DNA of 64,000 bases from Cohnella algarum. Lineage in GTDB: Bacteria > Bacillota > Bacilli > Paenibacillales > Paenibacillaceae. The position numbers and the translations under genes are program-made. The notes below the pieces were generated by a model that made no database searches, was not told where the DNA came from, and was given only the letters and a program-made list of their open reading frames with translations. Within the stretch, counting starts at the first letter, position 1; each line of letters opens with the position of its first letter. Of this stretch, positions 26,618 to 37,200 are shown piece by piece. The DNA lies in assembly GCF_016937515.1 (NCBI RefSeq), contig NZ_JAFHKM010000002.1, positions 5,203,001 through 5,267,000 on the forward strand, in the 5' to 3' direction.

Positions 26618-29378
26618 ACTGCTCGCTTCGTTGGACGCCAAGTCCGATCGTCACGATCTCGCAACCGCCGACGGCGAGCTGCAGCTTGCCCGGCTTATCC
26701 GTCTCGAGCGGTTGGACGCGCTCCTCCAAAATATTGCTCTTGTAAGCTTCCGCAACCGGGATATTCGCGTTCAATTCAAGCGATTCCGCTTCGCCGCTCA
26801 GGTTGTACCAGCGCAGCATAACGTCTCCCGTCGCCTCGCTAAGCTTGAGCGAGGAAAACGCCAGCTTGTCGCCCGACCAGCGCAGCGGCTCGTACACAGG
26901 CGCGACGGCGCCTTCGTGCAACCCGGTTTGGCGAACCGTCCACGGCACCTGGAACTGGTATGCACGCTCGTATGCGCCGGAGGCGACGCCGTCCCCGTCG
27001 TGCGGAATGAGCATAAGCCGTGCCATATGCTTGCCGAGGCATTGCGCCTCCGGCGTCGGGAACAGGCCCCAGTCGCCCAGCTCGCCGACCGAGCGCAGCA
27101 AGGTCACCGCGATCGTGTTGCGGCCGTCGCGCAAAACCTCGTATTCGTTCAGGCCGAGGTTGGCCACCGTAAGGCCGGCGCCGCTCTCCGCGACATCCGC
27201 GAACGCCTGCTGGTGCTGGGTATAACTCGGATTTTCCCACTCCGGCGCCGGAACGTTGTCCCGGACCGCCACCTCGAACATCGAGTCCGCGCGATGCAAC
27301 GCCGCCGCAAGGTCCGTCGGAAACAGCATCCGGACGCGATGGTCCTTTGCGCGATTGTCGAGGGAGGATTCGATTTCCAGCCCCTTCGCCGACCGCTCGA
27401 GCGTAAGGACCGTGCGGATCGACAGCCGCACCGTCTCCTTCGAGCGGCCGCTTTTGCGGTGCGGATAGTACACCAGCTCCCGCTGCTCCGCCTCCAGCCG
27501 CTCGTCCGCCGAAGCCGGAATGTCCCAGTCGTGGACGATTTCAATGCGCGCGCGATATTCCGTATTTTCGACGACGGAAATGCGGGCCGGCAGCCCCTTC
27601 GTCGTTTGCGCCGGCACTCCGTCCGGCTGTTTGAACATGTACTCGTTGCCGATATCGCCGACATCCTCGTAAACGCCGAGATCGCGGAAGACGCGGCCCG
27701 TCGTTTTGTCGGTCAGCGCAAACGAGCCGTCGTCCGAAACTTCGGCTTTCAGGAAGCCGTTTTCGAGCACGCGTTCACCGGAAACGAGCGATGCCGGCGC
27801 CCCGGTTCCAGCGGCGGCCGATGAAGCGCCGGACGACGGGCGCAGCCATGCGTACGTTTTCCAGCCGAGCGCGGGAACGTCGGCCGCCTCGAACGTGAGC
27901 GCCACCCGCCGGCAAAAATACGGCTGCCGGAACTTGTCGTCCGGCAAATCGTAGCCGAACTGCAAGCCGAGATCCCGGACGGTGCAGGCGACCGCCGCGC
28001 CGTCCGCGTCGACAAGCGCCCGGCCGGACAGGTCGACCGCCTTCATGCGCTCGGCCGCTTCCTCGAGCGTATAGCCTTCGCGGAAGTACAGCCGCTCCGC
28101 GTCGAGCTCGATCGTGACGACGCCCGTGCGCGCCGTTCCCGTCGTATTGAACGCGACGACGGGCCGCGCCTCCGCGCCGAAGCGGGCGAAGCCGGACGTG
28201 TCGATCCGGTCCGCGATCGCGGAAGCGCTGGCGTCGGCGATGCTTTCCGCGACGTGGCGGCTTTTGTCGAAGCGGGTTACCATTTCGCGGTGCACCTCGT
28301 CGACGCTGCAGCCGCAAATGCTGTCGTGCGGATGGTTCTGCATCAGCGTTTTCCACGCGTACGTGAACAGGTGGTGCGGATAGCTCGCCCCGTGCAGGGA
28401 CGCGATCGTCGCCAGCGGCTCCGCCACTTTTTCCAGCATCGCCTGGCCCAGCTGATTCATTTGCTTCAGATATACGCGCGCCGACGCGGTATTGACGAGC
28501 GTCCCCCAGCCGTCCGTGCGCTGGCTGCGCAGCTCGCCGTGCACCGAAGACAGCTCCCGATCGATCGAGCCTTCGAGCGCCCGGACATAATCGGGAAAAT
28601 TCGAATGAACGAATTCCACGTCCGGGTACAGCCGCTTCGCCGTTTCGATCGCCTCCGGCAGATCGAGCTGGATCGGCTGATGATCGCAGCCGTTCATGAA
28701 CAGCAGCTCGCCGGTGGACGCGTACTTTTCCGCATCCGCCAGCTTGCGCTCCCAGTACGCTTTCGCTTCCGCCTCGTCCGCGGGCACCTCGTTGCCGTTC
28801 GAATACCAGTTCGCGAACAAAATGCCGAGCACCTTCGAGCCGTCCGGGCCGACCCACAGCAATTCGGAAAACGAAGACTCGTAGCCGCCGTCGGACACGG
28901 TGTTGTTGAAGCCCGTCGGCTTGACGCCGCGCCCGAAAAACACGTTGCCGATTCCCGCCTGCCGCATCAGCTGGGGCGTCTGTCCCGTCAGGCCGAACGT
29001 GTCCGGGTAATAGCCGATTTTGGCCGGCTGGCCGTAGCGCCGCGCGTCCTGGTGGCCGATCTGCATATTGCGGACGTTGGCTTCGCCGCTTGTCAGGAAC
29101 GCATCCTGCAAAATGTACCACGGCCCGATAATGAGCCGCCCTTCGCGGATGTAAGCCTCCAGCCGTTCCTTTTGCTCCGGACGAACCTGCAGGTAATCCT
29201 CCAAAATAATCGTCTGGCCGTCGAGATAAAAACTCCGGTACCCCGGGTCCCGGTCCAGCTTATCCAGCAGGACGTCGATCAGCTCGACGAGCCGGACGTG
29301 ATGCTTCTCGTAGGGCAAGTACCACTCCCTGTCCCAGTGGGTGTGGGAGATGATGTGCGCCGTTTTTTTGGGGCTCAT
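26616..29378 (-). CDS. Alpha-mannosidase, glycoside hydrolase family 38 (first)
   Basis: The 920-residue enzyme begins at the ATG at 29378 after AAGGAG. The catalytic domain starts with the zinc-binding SHTHWDREW (H14, D16). It has the nucleophile Asp126 in YYPDTFGLTGQ and the later zinc ligand region NHPHDSICGCSVDEVH. The large C-terminal half is beta-rich, as usual in GH38. GH38 enzymes cleave alpha-1,2/1,3/1,6-linked mannose with retention. No signal peptide, so likely cytoplasmic. It is the last gene of an operon with a clan-A glycosidase and GH125. Confidence 0.94.
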   Translation of the reverse strand: MSPKKTAHIISHTHWDREWYLPYEKHHVRLVELIDVLLDKLDRDPGYRSFYLDGQTIILEDYLQVRPEQKERLEAYIREGRLIIGPWYILQDAFLTSGEANVRNMQIGHQDARRYGQPAKIGYYPDTFGLTGQTPQLMRQAGIGNVFFGRGVKPTGFNNTVSDGGYESSFSELLWVGPDGSKVLGILFANWYSNGNEVPADEAEAKAYWERKLADAEKYASTGELLFMNGCDHQPIQLDLPEAIETAKRLYPDVEFVHSNFPDYVRALEGSIDRELSSVHGELRSQRTDGWGTLVNTASARVYLKQMNQLGQAMLEKVAEPLATIASLHGASYPHHLFTYAWKTLMQNHPHDSICGCSVDEVHREMVTRFDKSRHVAESIADASASAIADRIDTSGFARFGAEARPVVAFNTTGTARTGVVTIELDAERLYFREGYTLEEAAERMKAVDLSGRALVDADGAAVACTVRDLGLQFGYDLPDDKFRQPYFCRRVALTFEAADVPALGWKTYAWLRPSSGASSAAAGTGAPASLVSGERVLENGFLKAEVSDDGSFALTDKTTGRVFRDLGVYEDVGDIGNEYMFKQPDGVPAQTTKGLPARISVVENTEYRARIEIVHDWDIPASADERLEAEQRELVYYPHRKSGRSKETVRLSIRTVLTLERSAKGLEIESSLDNRAKDHRVRMLFPTDLAAALHRADSMFEVAVRDNVPAPEWENPSYTQHQQAFADVAESGAGLTVANLGLNEYEVLRDGRNTIAVTLLRSVGELGDWGLFPTPEAQCLGKHMARLMLIPHDGDGVASGAYERAYQFQVPWTVRQTGLHEGAVAPVYEPLRWSGDKLAFSSLKLSEATGDVMLRWYNLSGEAESLELNANIPVAEAYKSNILEERVQPLETDKPGKLQLAVGGCEIVTIGLGVQRSEQ

Positions 29379-29400
29379 CTTGTCGTCTCCTTCCATGCGG

Positions 29401-32400
29401 TCAAAAATCGAGCGTGCGAATTTCCACTTCTTCGGGGCGATAGACGGCGGTCACCCGGCCGGTCCGATCCGTCGCGAACAGCACCGAGCGTTCCTTCTCC
29501 AGCTTGAACGCATACGCGGCGCCGGCGTCCCGATCCCCGATTTCGATCTCGGCGTCCCAGGCGGCTTCGGATACGAAAACGAACAGATGGCCCTGCTCGA
29601 AACTCAGCTTTCGCCCGTAAACGCCCGGCTCGTCTCCGCCTTTGCGCCATTCGAGCGGCGCGGCGATTCCGGCCGCTTCGGCGGCGTGCCGGTACAGCTC
29701 GGCAACCGTTTCGACCCGGTCGTTCAGCTCGACCGGCAGCGGGCACCAGATGAGCTTCCCGCTTCCGACGGCAACCTCCCGCAATTCGTCCGCGCCCGCG
29801 CCGCTTCCGTCCGCCGTCGGCCGCGTTTCCTTGACCAGCTCGGCGATCCGCCGGCGGCCGAACGAAACCGGCAGACACTTCCCGCTCAAGACGAGCCGCT
29901 CTTCCCGCGTCACGTTGCCGGACTCGGCCGCGCCGAGCAGGTCGTCCAGCCGCGCGGAATCCCGCCAGTACGCGTCCAGCCCGAGCGGCCCGGTCGCGAG
30001 CAGCGTCGCTCCGGTTTCGCCGACGATGCGCAACAGCTTCGCGAGCGCTTCGTCGTCCATATTATGCGGACTGGGCAAGACGATGAGCTTGGCCGGATTT
30101 GCGGCCAGATCGTCCAGATGATATTCGGAAGCGCCGCGGAACGGCAGCTTCAGCTCGTATGCGAGCGAGCGCGTCGCCCGCGTCGTGGCATCGTAAGCAA
30201 GCTTGCGGTTGGAAAAGTCGTTCGAATACGGGAAGACGACCGCGATCTCCTCCAGCTTGCGGCCCGCGAACAGCGGGCGGATGCCGCCCATGAACCGGCC
30301 GAAATCGTACGAAACGTCCGCCTCCGGCTTTTCCGTTCCGTCCGCGCGCAGCGCGCCGATATGCGACTCGTTCGCATTGTCCATATAAAAATTCGTGTTC
30401 CAGATCCATTGAATCGCCCCGGAGCCGCCCGTCGCGAACGCATAGGCGTATTTGCGCTCCAGCAAATTGCGCAGCTCCGCTTCCGTTCGCTTGGCCCGAC
30501 CGTCCGGCTTTTCCACGTACATGATGCCGGTTTCCTGCACGAGATTCGGCTTGTCCGCCGTCTTCGCGAAAATGCCGTCCCACAGCAGATCGTCGTTCAG
30601 CCACCAGGAGTGGACCGTCGTATAGTCGACCGCTTCCCCGTAGAAAAACGGAGACGGACGCTGGGCTCCGAGCGCTTCGTCCTGGCCGACGGTCACCAGG
30701 TGGTCGGGGCAGAGCTCCCGAATCGCGCCGCGCAGTTCCGACGCCCACCGGTTGTGCATGTCCATCGAGAACAGGCAGTAATCGAGCCAGCGGGTGCCTT
30801 TTTTGCCGGAATGGATGTCCTGCACGCTGAAGTTGATCTCTTCGGCCTCCGGCGGTACGGCCGACGCGAAATCCGGAAGCTGCTCCGGCGTCATGTTCCA
30901 TTTTTCCTGCAGCGCCGCAATCGAACCGTGCCGCCTCTCAAGCCATTCGCCGAACGCCTTGCGCTCGAACGGATCCCGCGCCGAACGTGGACCGTCGGAG
31001 AAAATACGCGGCGGATCGAACATCGACGGCTCGTTGATCAAATCCCAGTCGACGTGCGTCGTGGCCGCGTGGCGCGAGACGATCGAACGGATAAACCGCT
31101 TTTGCGCCTCGACGCTGCGCGGGTCTAGATACGGATTCGTTCCTTCCCACGTCTCCGGCGTAAACGAGAAAAACGTAAACGTTACGTGCAGCTCGTGCCT
31201 CGCCGCGGTCAGCAGGAACGCATCGATCGCGCGCAGCGCTTCCTCGGAGGCGTGGCCGTCGGCCAGCATGATGTGGCGGTAAGCCGTCCAGATGCCGGTG
31301 CGGATCCAGTTGATGCCCGCTTTTTTCATTTGCGCCATGTCCCGGTCCCAGACGTCCGCGTTCGGAAGCTGCAAAAATTTGCGCGCCACGTCGCTCGTCA
31401 TGTACGTCATGCCCACGACCGGCAGCGGAACCCCGTCCTGGACGAAATAATCGCGCCCGGCCTGGATCGGCTTCCCTTGCGCCAGCAGCGCGGCGTCGTG
31501 TCCCCAGAACGCCTGGCGCAGAACGCGGCGTTCGCCGGACGGCGACGTCGCCTCGCACGCGACGCGGTAAAGACCGGCCCCGATCTCGAACGGCAGAGTC
31601 AGACGGATGAAGTTCAACTCGCCGGTGACGTCCGCTTCAAGGCTCTGCGTCCATTCCGGTTCGGCGGCTCCTTCGCGCCGCACCGTCAGCTCGAAGCGCC
31701 ACGTCTCCCGCTCCGCGCGCGGAAGCGGTCCGCCCAGCCGCTGCGTTTGCAGCGTCAGCGCGGCGCGCTCGCCCGCCGAATAGGACGCGTAGTTGGGCTT
31801 CAGCCACAGCTCCGTCGCGCCGCGGGCCGCGAACGCCGTCCACCGCTTGAGCGCCTTGACGCTTTCCGCCCCCGCCGGAAGCGGCTGGCCGACGAACAGC
31901 CAGCGGCTTCCCTTGAAGGGGCCGCCGACGTTTTCCCAGAGGACGGCCGGAGCCGAACGCTCGCGCCCGTCCGCGGAAATGCCTTTCAGCAGCGGATAAA
32001 TCCGGGTGTCCATCGGGCCTCCCGAGCCCATCTGGTCGGGGTGGTCGCTGCTTTTCGTCACGTGCGGCACCAGGTTCCACGCTTCCTTGAGCGGCACCAG
32101 CCCCTCGTCGCCCCGCAGCAGCGGAATGCACTCGCTCGAGACGCAGGTTGCGACGATTTCCCCGTCAACTCGCAGCGCTTCGTGAATATGCAGCTGCTGA
32201 TGGTAGCCGGTTTGCTCGGGTTCCGCGATCCACCGTCCCTCTTGCAGACGGACCGGGCGCTTGAACGGCGCGCCCCCTACGCTGACGAGGCCGCCGCCGC
32301 GCCGAGCAAAGCCCAGAATCGATGGCCAGGCGTCCTTCGGAAAAAACGGAGCGTGCAGGTTGACGAAAACGCCGCCCTCCCCGAGAGCGTCAAGCGCCTG

Positions 32401-32547
32401 CGCCAGTTCGCCCGCGGCGACGACGCTGCCGAATTCGCCGAGCTGCACGGCTTCGGCCTCCGTCCAGGCGCCGCTTGACGGAAAGCCGGGATCGAACAAA
32501 ATAACGACTCGGGCCGGCAAACTCGATACGACGGATTCAAGGCTCAT
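29401..32547 (-). CDS. Clan GH-A glycosidase (beta-galactosidase/GH42- or GH5-like)
   Basis: The 1048-residue protein has an N-terminal non-catalytic region (1-350), a TIM barrel (about 370-700) and a class-1-glutamine-amidotransferase-like or beta-galactosidase trimerisation-like domain after 730. The barrel shows the clan GH-A pair: acid/base Glu506 in WDLINEP and nucleophile Glu672 in NLVQETG. These are retaining beta-glycosidases; whether the substrate is beta-galactoside, beta-mannoside or another beta-link cannot be decided from motifs. It starts inside the GH125 stop (ATGA overlap) and ends 22 bases before GH38, so the three are one operon. Confidence 0.85.
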   Translation of the reverse strand: MSLESVVSSLPARVVILFDPGFPSSGAWTEAEAVQLGEFGSVVAAGELAQALDALGEGGVFVNLHAPFFPKDAWPSILGFARRGGGLVSVGGAPFKRPVRLQEGRWIAEPEQTGYHQQLHIHEALRVDGEIVATCVSSECIPLLRGDEGLVPLKEAWNLVPHVTKSSDHPDQMGSGGPMDTRIYPLLKGISADGRERSAPAVLWENVGGPFKGSRWLFVGQPLPAGAESVKALKRWTAFAARGATELWLKPNYASYSAGERAALTLQTQRLGGPLPRAERETWRFELTVRREGAAEPEWTQSLEADVTGELNFIRLTLPFEIGAGLYRVACEATSPSGERRVLRQAFWGHDAALLAQGKPIQAGRDYFVQDGVPLPVVGMTYMTSDVARKFLQLPNADVWDRDMAQMKKAGINWIRTGIWTAYRHIMLADGHASEEALRAIDAFLLTAARHELHVTFTFFSFTPETWEGTNPYLDPRSVEAQKRFIRSIVSRHAATTHVDWDLINEPSMFDPPRIFSDGPRSARDPFERKAFGEWLERRHGSIAALQEKWNMTPEQLPDFASAVPPEAEEINFSVQDIHSGKKGTRWLDYCLFSMDMHNRWASELRGAIRELCPDHLVTVGQDEALGAQRPSPFFYGEAVDYTTVHSWWLNDDLLWDGIFAKTADKPNLVQETGIMYVEKPDGRAKRTEAELRNLLERKYAYAFATGGSGAIQWIWNTNFYMDNANESHIGALRADGTEKPEADVSYDFGRFMGGIRPLFAGRKLEEIAVVFPYSNDFSNRKLAYDATTRATRSLAYELKLPFRGASEYHLDDLAANPAKLIVLPSPHNMDDEALAKLLRIVGETGATLLATGPLGLDAYWRDSARLDDLLGAAESGNVTREERLVLSGKCLPVSFGRRRIAELVKETRPTADGSGAGADELREVAVGSGKLIWCPLPVELNDRVETVAELYRHAAEAAGIAAPLEWRKGGDEPGVYGRKLSFEQGHLFVFVSEAAWDAEIEIGDRDAGAAYAFKLEKERSVLFATDRTGRVTAVYRPEEVEIRTLDF

Positions 32548-33863
32548 AGCAAACCGTCCTTCATCGCTTTATACACGAGCTGCGAGAACAGGCTGTTGGA
32601 CCAGGCGAACCACGAGCGGGTAAACACGTTCGGATCGTCGGCGTGGAACCCTTCGTGCATGAAGCCGGTATCCGCGTCGGTCGCCTCCAGCATCGCGATC
32701 ATCTCCAGCTTTTCCTCGGCTGTCGTCGCCGTCAGCCCCTGCATCGACAGCGCCATATGCCAAATGTAGTCCGGCGGCGTATGGGGGCTTCCGATGCCTT
32801 TTGCGGCCGCGCCTTCGTAATAGAACGGATTTTCCTTGCTCAGGGCGAAGCGGCGCGTATTTTGATAGATCGGATCGTCCGCGGACACGTATCCGAGGTA
32901 CGGAATGGACATCAGCCCCGGCGTGCCGGCGTCGTCCATCAGGCAGTAATTGCCGTAGCCGTCGGTTTCGTACGCGTAGATCGGGCCGAATTCGGGATGC
33001 CGGTAAATGCCGTACAGCCGGATCCCGTGGTCGATGTCCTGCTCCAGCTCCTTCAGCTCGCGAAGGAATTCAAGATCGCGGAACACCCACTCGGCAAACT
33101 CCTGCATATGGCGCAAGGCGACGACCGCGAACATGTTGCCCGGAATGTTGTAGTGGAAATCGCACGCGTCGTCGCTCGAACGGAAGCCCGACCACACCAT
33201 TCCCGTATAGTTGACCGGCATGCCGAGCCCGTTGTTGCGCAGCGAGTCGGTCGGAATGCCGTTGTTGCGGGTAAAACGGTACGGCGACAGCTCGAAGTGC
33301 CGCTGCTCGGTTTTAAACAGCTCGTAAATCGTTCGCATCGCGGCTTTGAAGCCGGCGTCGAAAATGTCCGTTCGCTCCGTTTCCTTCCAATATAAGTAGG
33401 CGAGCCGCACCGAGAAGCAGAGCGAGTCGATTTCGAACTTGCGCTCCCACACCCACGGCGACATTTCGGTTTCGTCCGTCGTGTTCCAGTGCCAGTCGTT
33501 GGCCGATTCGTTGAACGCATTCGCGTACGGATCGATTTGAATGTAGGCGACATGCCGCTTGATCAGGCCGGCGATAATGCGCTGCAAATCCGGATCGTTC
33601 TTGGCCAAAGGCACGTAATGAACGACCTGCTCGACCGAATCGCGCAGCCACGAGGCCGGAATATCGCCGGTGATGACGAACGTCGTGCCGTCGTCCAGCA
33701 GCTTCGTCGTCGTTTCCAGCGTGTTCGGGAAGCAGTTTTTGAACAGCTTCAGCAGTTTGGGCCGATGCGCCAGTTTTTCTTCGGCTTCGGCGAGCACCGC
33801 CTGTACCGCTTGCGGCAGCTCGAGCTTGGGGATCGGAATTTTCGGGAGTCTGAATTGTTCCAT
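32544..33863 (-). CDS. GH125 exo-alpha-1,6-mannosidase
   Basis: The 439-residue protein fits GH125 in length and content: ITGDIPASWLRDSVEQVVHY, NESANDWHWNTTDETEMSPW, YRFTRNN, and CLMDDAGTPGLMSIPYLGY. GH125 enzymes are metal-independent, inverting exo-alpha-1,6-mannosidases that trim N-glycan or mannan cores. The start at 33863 follows AAAGGAG; the longer in-frame region upstream is intergenic-like. As first gene of the operon it is coupled to the clan-A glycosidase through a 4-base overlap. No signal peptide. Confidence 0.93.
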   Translation of the reverse strand: MEQFRLPKIPIPKLELPQAVQAVLAEAEEKLAHRPKLLKLFKNCFPNTLETTTKLLDDGTTFVITGDIPASWLRDSVEQVVHYVPLAKNDPDLQRIIAGLIKRHVAYIQIDPYANAFNESANDWHWNTTDETEMSPWVWERKFEIDSLCFSVRLAYLYWKETERTDIFDAGFKAAMRTIYELFKTEQRHFELSPYRFTRNNGIPTDSLRNNGLGMPVNYTGMVWSGFRSSDDACDFHYNIPGNMFAVVALRHMQEFAEWVFRDLEFLRELKELEQDIDHGIRLYGIYRHPEFGPIYAYETDGYGNYCLMDDAGTPGLMSIPYLGYVSADDPIYQNTRRFALSKENPFYYEGAAAKGIGSPHTPPDYIWHMALSMQGLTATTAEEKLEMIAMLEATDADTGFMHEGFHADDPNVFTRSWFAWSNSLFSQLVYKAMKDGLL

Positions 33864-34261
33864 GTTCGGGTAGGCTCCTTTATCGTTTCGTTCTGTTCCG
33901 CGCCGGGACAAGCGGCCGCCCCTCCTCGGCCTTTCGGGCGAAGGGAGAGCGACCTTTGCTTGCGGCGCCATGCGGATGTTGATTTCAAGCTTTCAAGCGA
34001 ACGGCATCGTTCGCATGTCCTGTGTCATTGCGACTGCCTCGGACCTGACAATCGGCAGGTCCTCTCGGCCGATATTTGCCGGTGGGCCGCGTCGCCGGGC
34101 CGATTAACGGCACGTTGACGCCGTTATTCGCCTGCAGGCCGCGTCCCCGGGCCGATTAACGTCGCCTTGCGGCCGTTAATTCAAAGCGATTCGGCAGCGG
34201 AGCGCCGGAACCGCGGATGCGGCGGTTGGCCCCTGCCCGGCGGGAGCGCGAGCCGGGAAGG
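33864..34261. other. Intergenic region between the two mannosidase operons
   Basis: This 398-base gap must contain the promoter of the GH125 operon, but no -35/-10 pair is convincing. Its distal half is a 52-bp tandem duplication rich in inverted repeats (34085-34183). Confidence 0.5.
34085..34183. repeat. 52-bp repeat pair with CCGATTAACG hairpins
   Basis: GGCCGCGTC(G/C)CCGGGCCGATTAACG occurs at 34085 and again at 34137. Each copy is followed by an inverted partner (TAACGGC...GCCGTTA in the first, TTAACG...CGTTAA in the second), so each unit can form a small hairpin. It is just beyond the stop of the second GH38 gene and might help end transcription there, although there is no T-run. Confidence 0.75.
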
Positions 34262-37200
34262 TTACACTCCCGCAGCCAGCTTCACCGTCTTGATCTCGAA
34301 CGGACGGAAAGCGAGCTCGATGGCTCCGTCCGTCAACGCCAGCTCCTTCAGCTCGTCCTCGAGCGCGTTGGACACGAACGCTTTGCGGACCGGCTGCGGC
34401 CAACCGATCGTTACCCGTTCGCGGCCTCCGGCGGATTCGTACAGTCGGAGGATAATGCCGCCGCCGTCTTCCGACGGTTTGACCGTGTCGAGCACGACAT
34501 GGTTTGCCTGGAAGCGAATGAACGAGGCCGCGCCCGGCAGCGCGAACGATCCGGGCACCGGCCCGCCCTCGACGCATGCGGCCGCCGCGTTCAGCTCCGC
34601 CGCCTTGCGAACCGTGTGCGCCCCGCGCCAGTCGCCTTCGTGCGGGTAGAGCGAATACGTGAACTCGTGCTTGCCGAGATCCGCGGTGTCGTCCGGCCAT
34701 TTCGGCGCGCGCAGCAGCGACAGACGGATCGTCGAGCCTTGAATGTCGTAGCCGTATTTGCAATCGTTCAGCAGGCTGACGCCATAACCCGCTTCGGAGA
34801 CGTCGGCGAACCGGTGGCCGCACACCTCGAACTGCGCCTGCTCCCAGCTCGTATTGCGATGGGTCGGCCGCTCCAGCGCCCCGAACGGAATTTCGTACGT
34901 CGCCTTGTCGGTCACGACATCGATCGGAAAGCCGACCTTAAGCAGCTTGTGCGCCTCGTTCCAGTCGACTTCCGTCCGGAAGTCGATCCGCTTGTCTCCA
35001 TGGTACAAAATCAGGTCCTGCCGGATTTCGGATCGGTGCAGCTTCCAGCGGAAGCGAAGCACGTCCTTGACTTTCCCCCGGAGCATGACGCGCTTTTCCA
35101 GCAGCACCGCGTCTCCCGCCGGCTGAAGTTCGTATCGGTCATCGATGTCCCAGGCATCCCAAAGCGTCGGACGGTCGTGATAGAAATGGAACCGGTTGGC
35201 CGCTTCGCCCGGCTTGACGATCTCGCGGCCGGCTTCCTTGTCGTAAAGGCTCGCGATTTCCCCGCGTTCGTTAAAGACGAGCTTGTAGCGCCCCGTCTCC
35301 CAAGCGTCTCCCAGTTCTTCCGGACCTTCCGGACCTTCCGGACCTTCCGGACCTTCCGGACCTTCCGGACCTTCCAGCCCTTGCAACCTTTCCGGTTCTT
35401 TCCACTCTTTGATTTCGTCCGGCACTACAGCCACGCCCAGCCCGGACGGCTCGGACGGCGCACCCGCCAGGCCGCCGACCGAAGCGTTTGCTTCCCGCTC
35501 GGCCGAATCCGCGGCGGAGCTTGCCGGGCGCAGCCAGATCGTCTTGCAGCCGAACGCCGGAACGGCGGGAACTCGGATCGAAACGCGGCACTCGCGGCCT
35601 TCGGAATCCGCCGAGCCCGAAACGACGCCGTCGATGCCGCCGGAGTCCGCCCCGTTCGGCCCGGACGTTGCCATAACGTCCGCGGCAAGCATGCGGCCAT
35701 CCGCGTCGTATGCCGCGATCCCGGCTCGTTCGCCGCGCCGAATGCCTGCCGTTGCCGCTGGCAGCTCGACGACGATGTCGCGTTCCCAGCCGAGGCTGTT
35801 GAACACGACGAACGACCTGCCGCCATCCCCGCGAATGACCGGCTGCTCCGGCGACGCCGCATCCGTCCGTCCGGCCAGCGCGGCCAGAACGGTGTCGCAC
35901 GCCGCGCGGCCCTTTTCGAATACGTCCTTGTATTCCTTTTCCGAAGTCTCGTACGTCTCCGTAATCGCCGAACCCGGAATAATATCGTGGAACTGGTTTT
36001 GCAAAATCAGCTTCCAGCCGTCATGCAGCAGCCCGCGCAGCTCCAGATCCCGCTCGGCCGAAAGCCGCGGCAGCGCCAGCGACTGCCACAGCTCCGCCTC
36101 GCGGTACAGCGACTCCGCCTTGCGGTTGCTTCGCTTGTTCCGCGCATGCGTCGTATAGGTCCCGCGATGCAGCTCCAGATACAGGTCGCCGCGCCATTCG
36201 GGCAGCTTCGGCGCGCGTTCCGCGATTCCCGCGAAAAACGCCGCCGCCGTTCCGTAACGGCTTTCCGGCTGGCCGACCATCAGCTCCGCGCGGTCGATGA
36301 ATTCCAGCATTTCGCGCGTCACCCCGCCGCCGCCGTCGCCGTGGCCGTACAGCAGCATCTGCTCGGGGTGAGCCGCTTTTTGCCGGTACGACTGCCAATG
36401 CTCGTGGATATCCTTCGGCAGCGTATGCTCGTTGACGCCGTGGTTCAAATAGGACAAAATCGGCGTGCCGTCGATGCCGACCCAATGGAACAAATCGTGC
36501 GGAAACACGTTCGTGTCGTTCCAGCCGAGCTTCGTCGTCATAAAGTATTCGATCCCGCCGTGCTTCAAAATTTGCGGCAGCGAAGCGCAGTACCCGAACG
36601 TATCCGGCAGCCATTCGATTCGCGACGTTACGCCGAATTCATTCCGGTAAAACGCTTGCCCGTACAGCATTTGTCGGACGAGCGACTCGCCGCTCGGAAT
36701 GTTTAAATCCGGCTCCACCCACATGCCCCCGACGAGCTCCCAGCGGCCTTCGGCAACCCGTTCTTTCACCCGTTCGAACAGTTCGGGATCGTGCCGCTTC
36801 AAAAACTCGAACAGCAGCGGTTGGCTTTGCGCGTATTTGAATTCCGGATACTCCCGCATGAGCGCGTCGACCGTCGAGAACGTCCGGCTCGTCTTGCGGA
36901 CCGTTTCCCGCATCGGCCACAGCCAGGCGATGTCGATGTGGGATTGTCCGATCATTCGCATCGTGCCTTCGGCGTTGCCGCCAGTCTGCCGAACCCGATC
37001 CTTCAGTTCCGTTTCGATCCGGGAGACGGCCGACCCTTCCGCGATCGCATCCGCCTCCAAGCCGACGTAAGCATCCATCGCCGCTAGCAGCGCTTCGAGC
37101 AGCCGAACCCGCCGAAAATCCGTCTCCGGCAGCAGCACGGCCGAATCGCGCGCGACGATCGCCGCGTACATGAGGCTTTGCACCGCCCGGTTCGGGCGAA

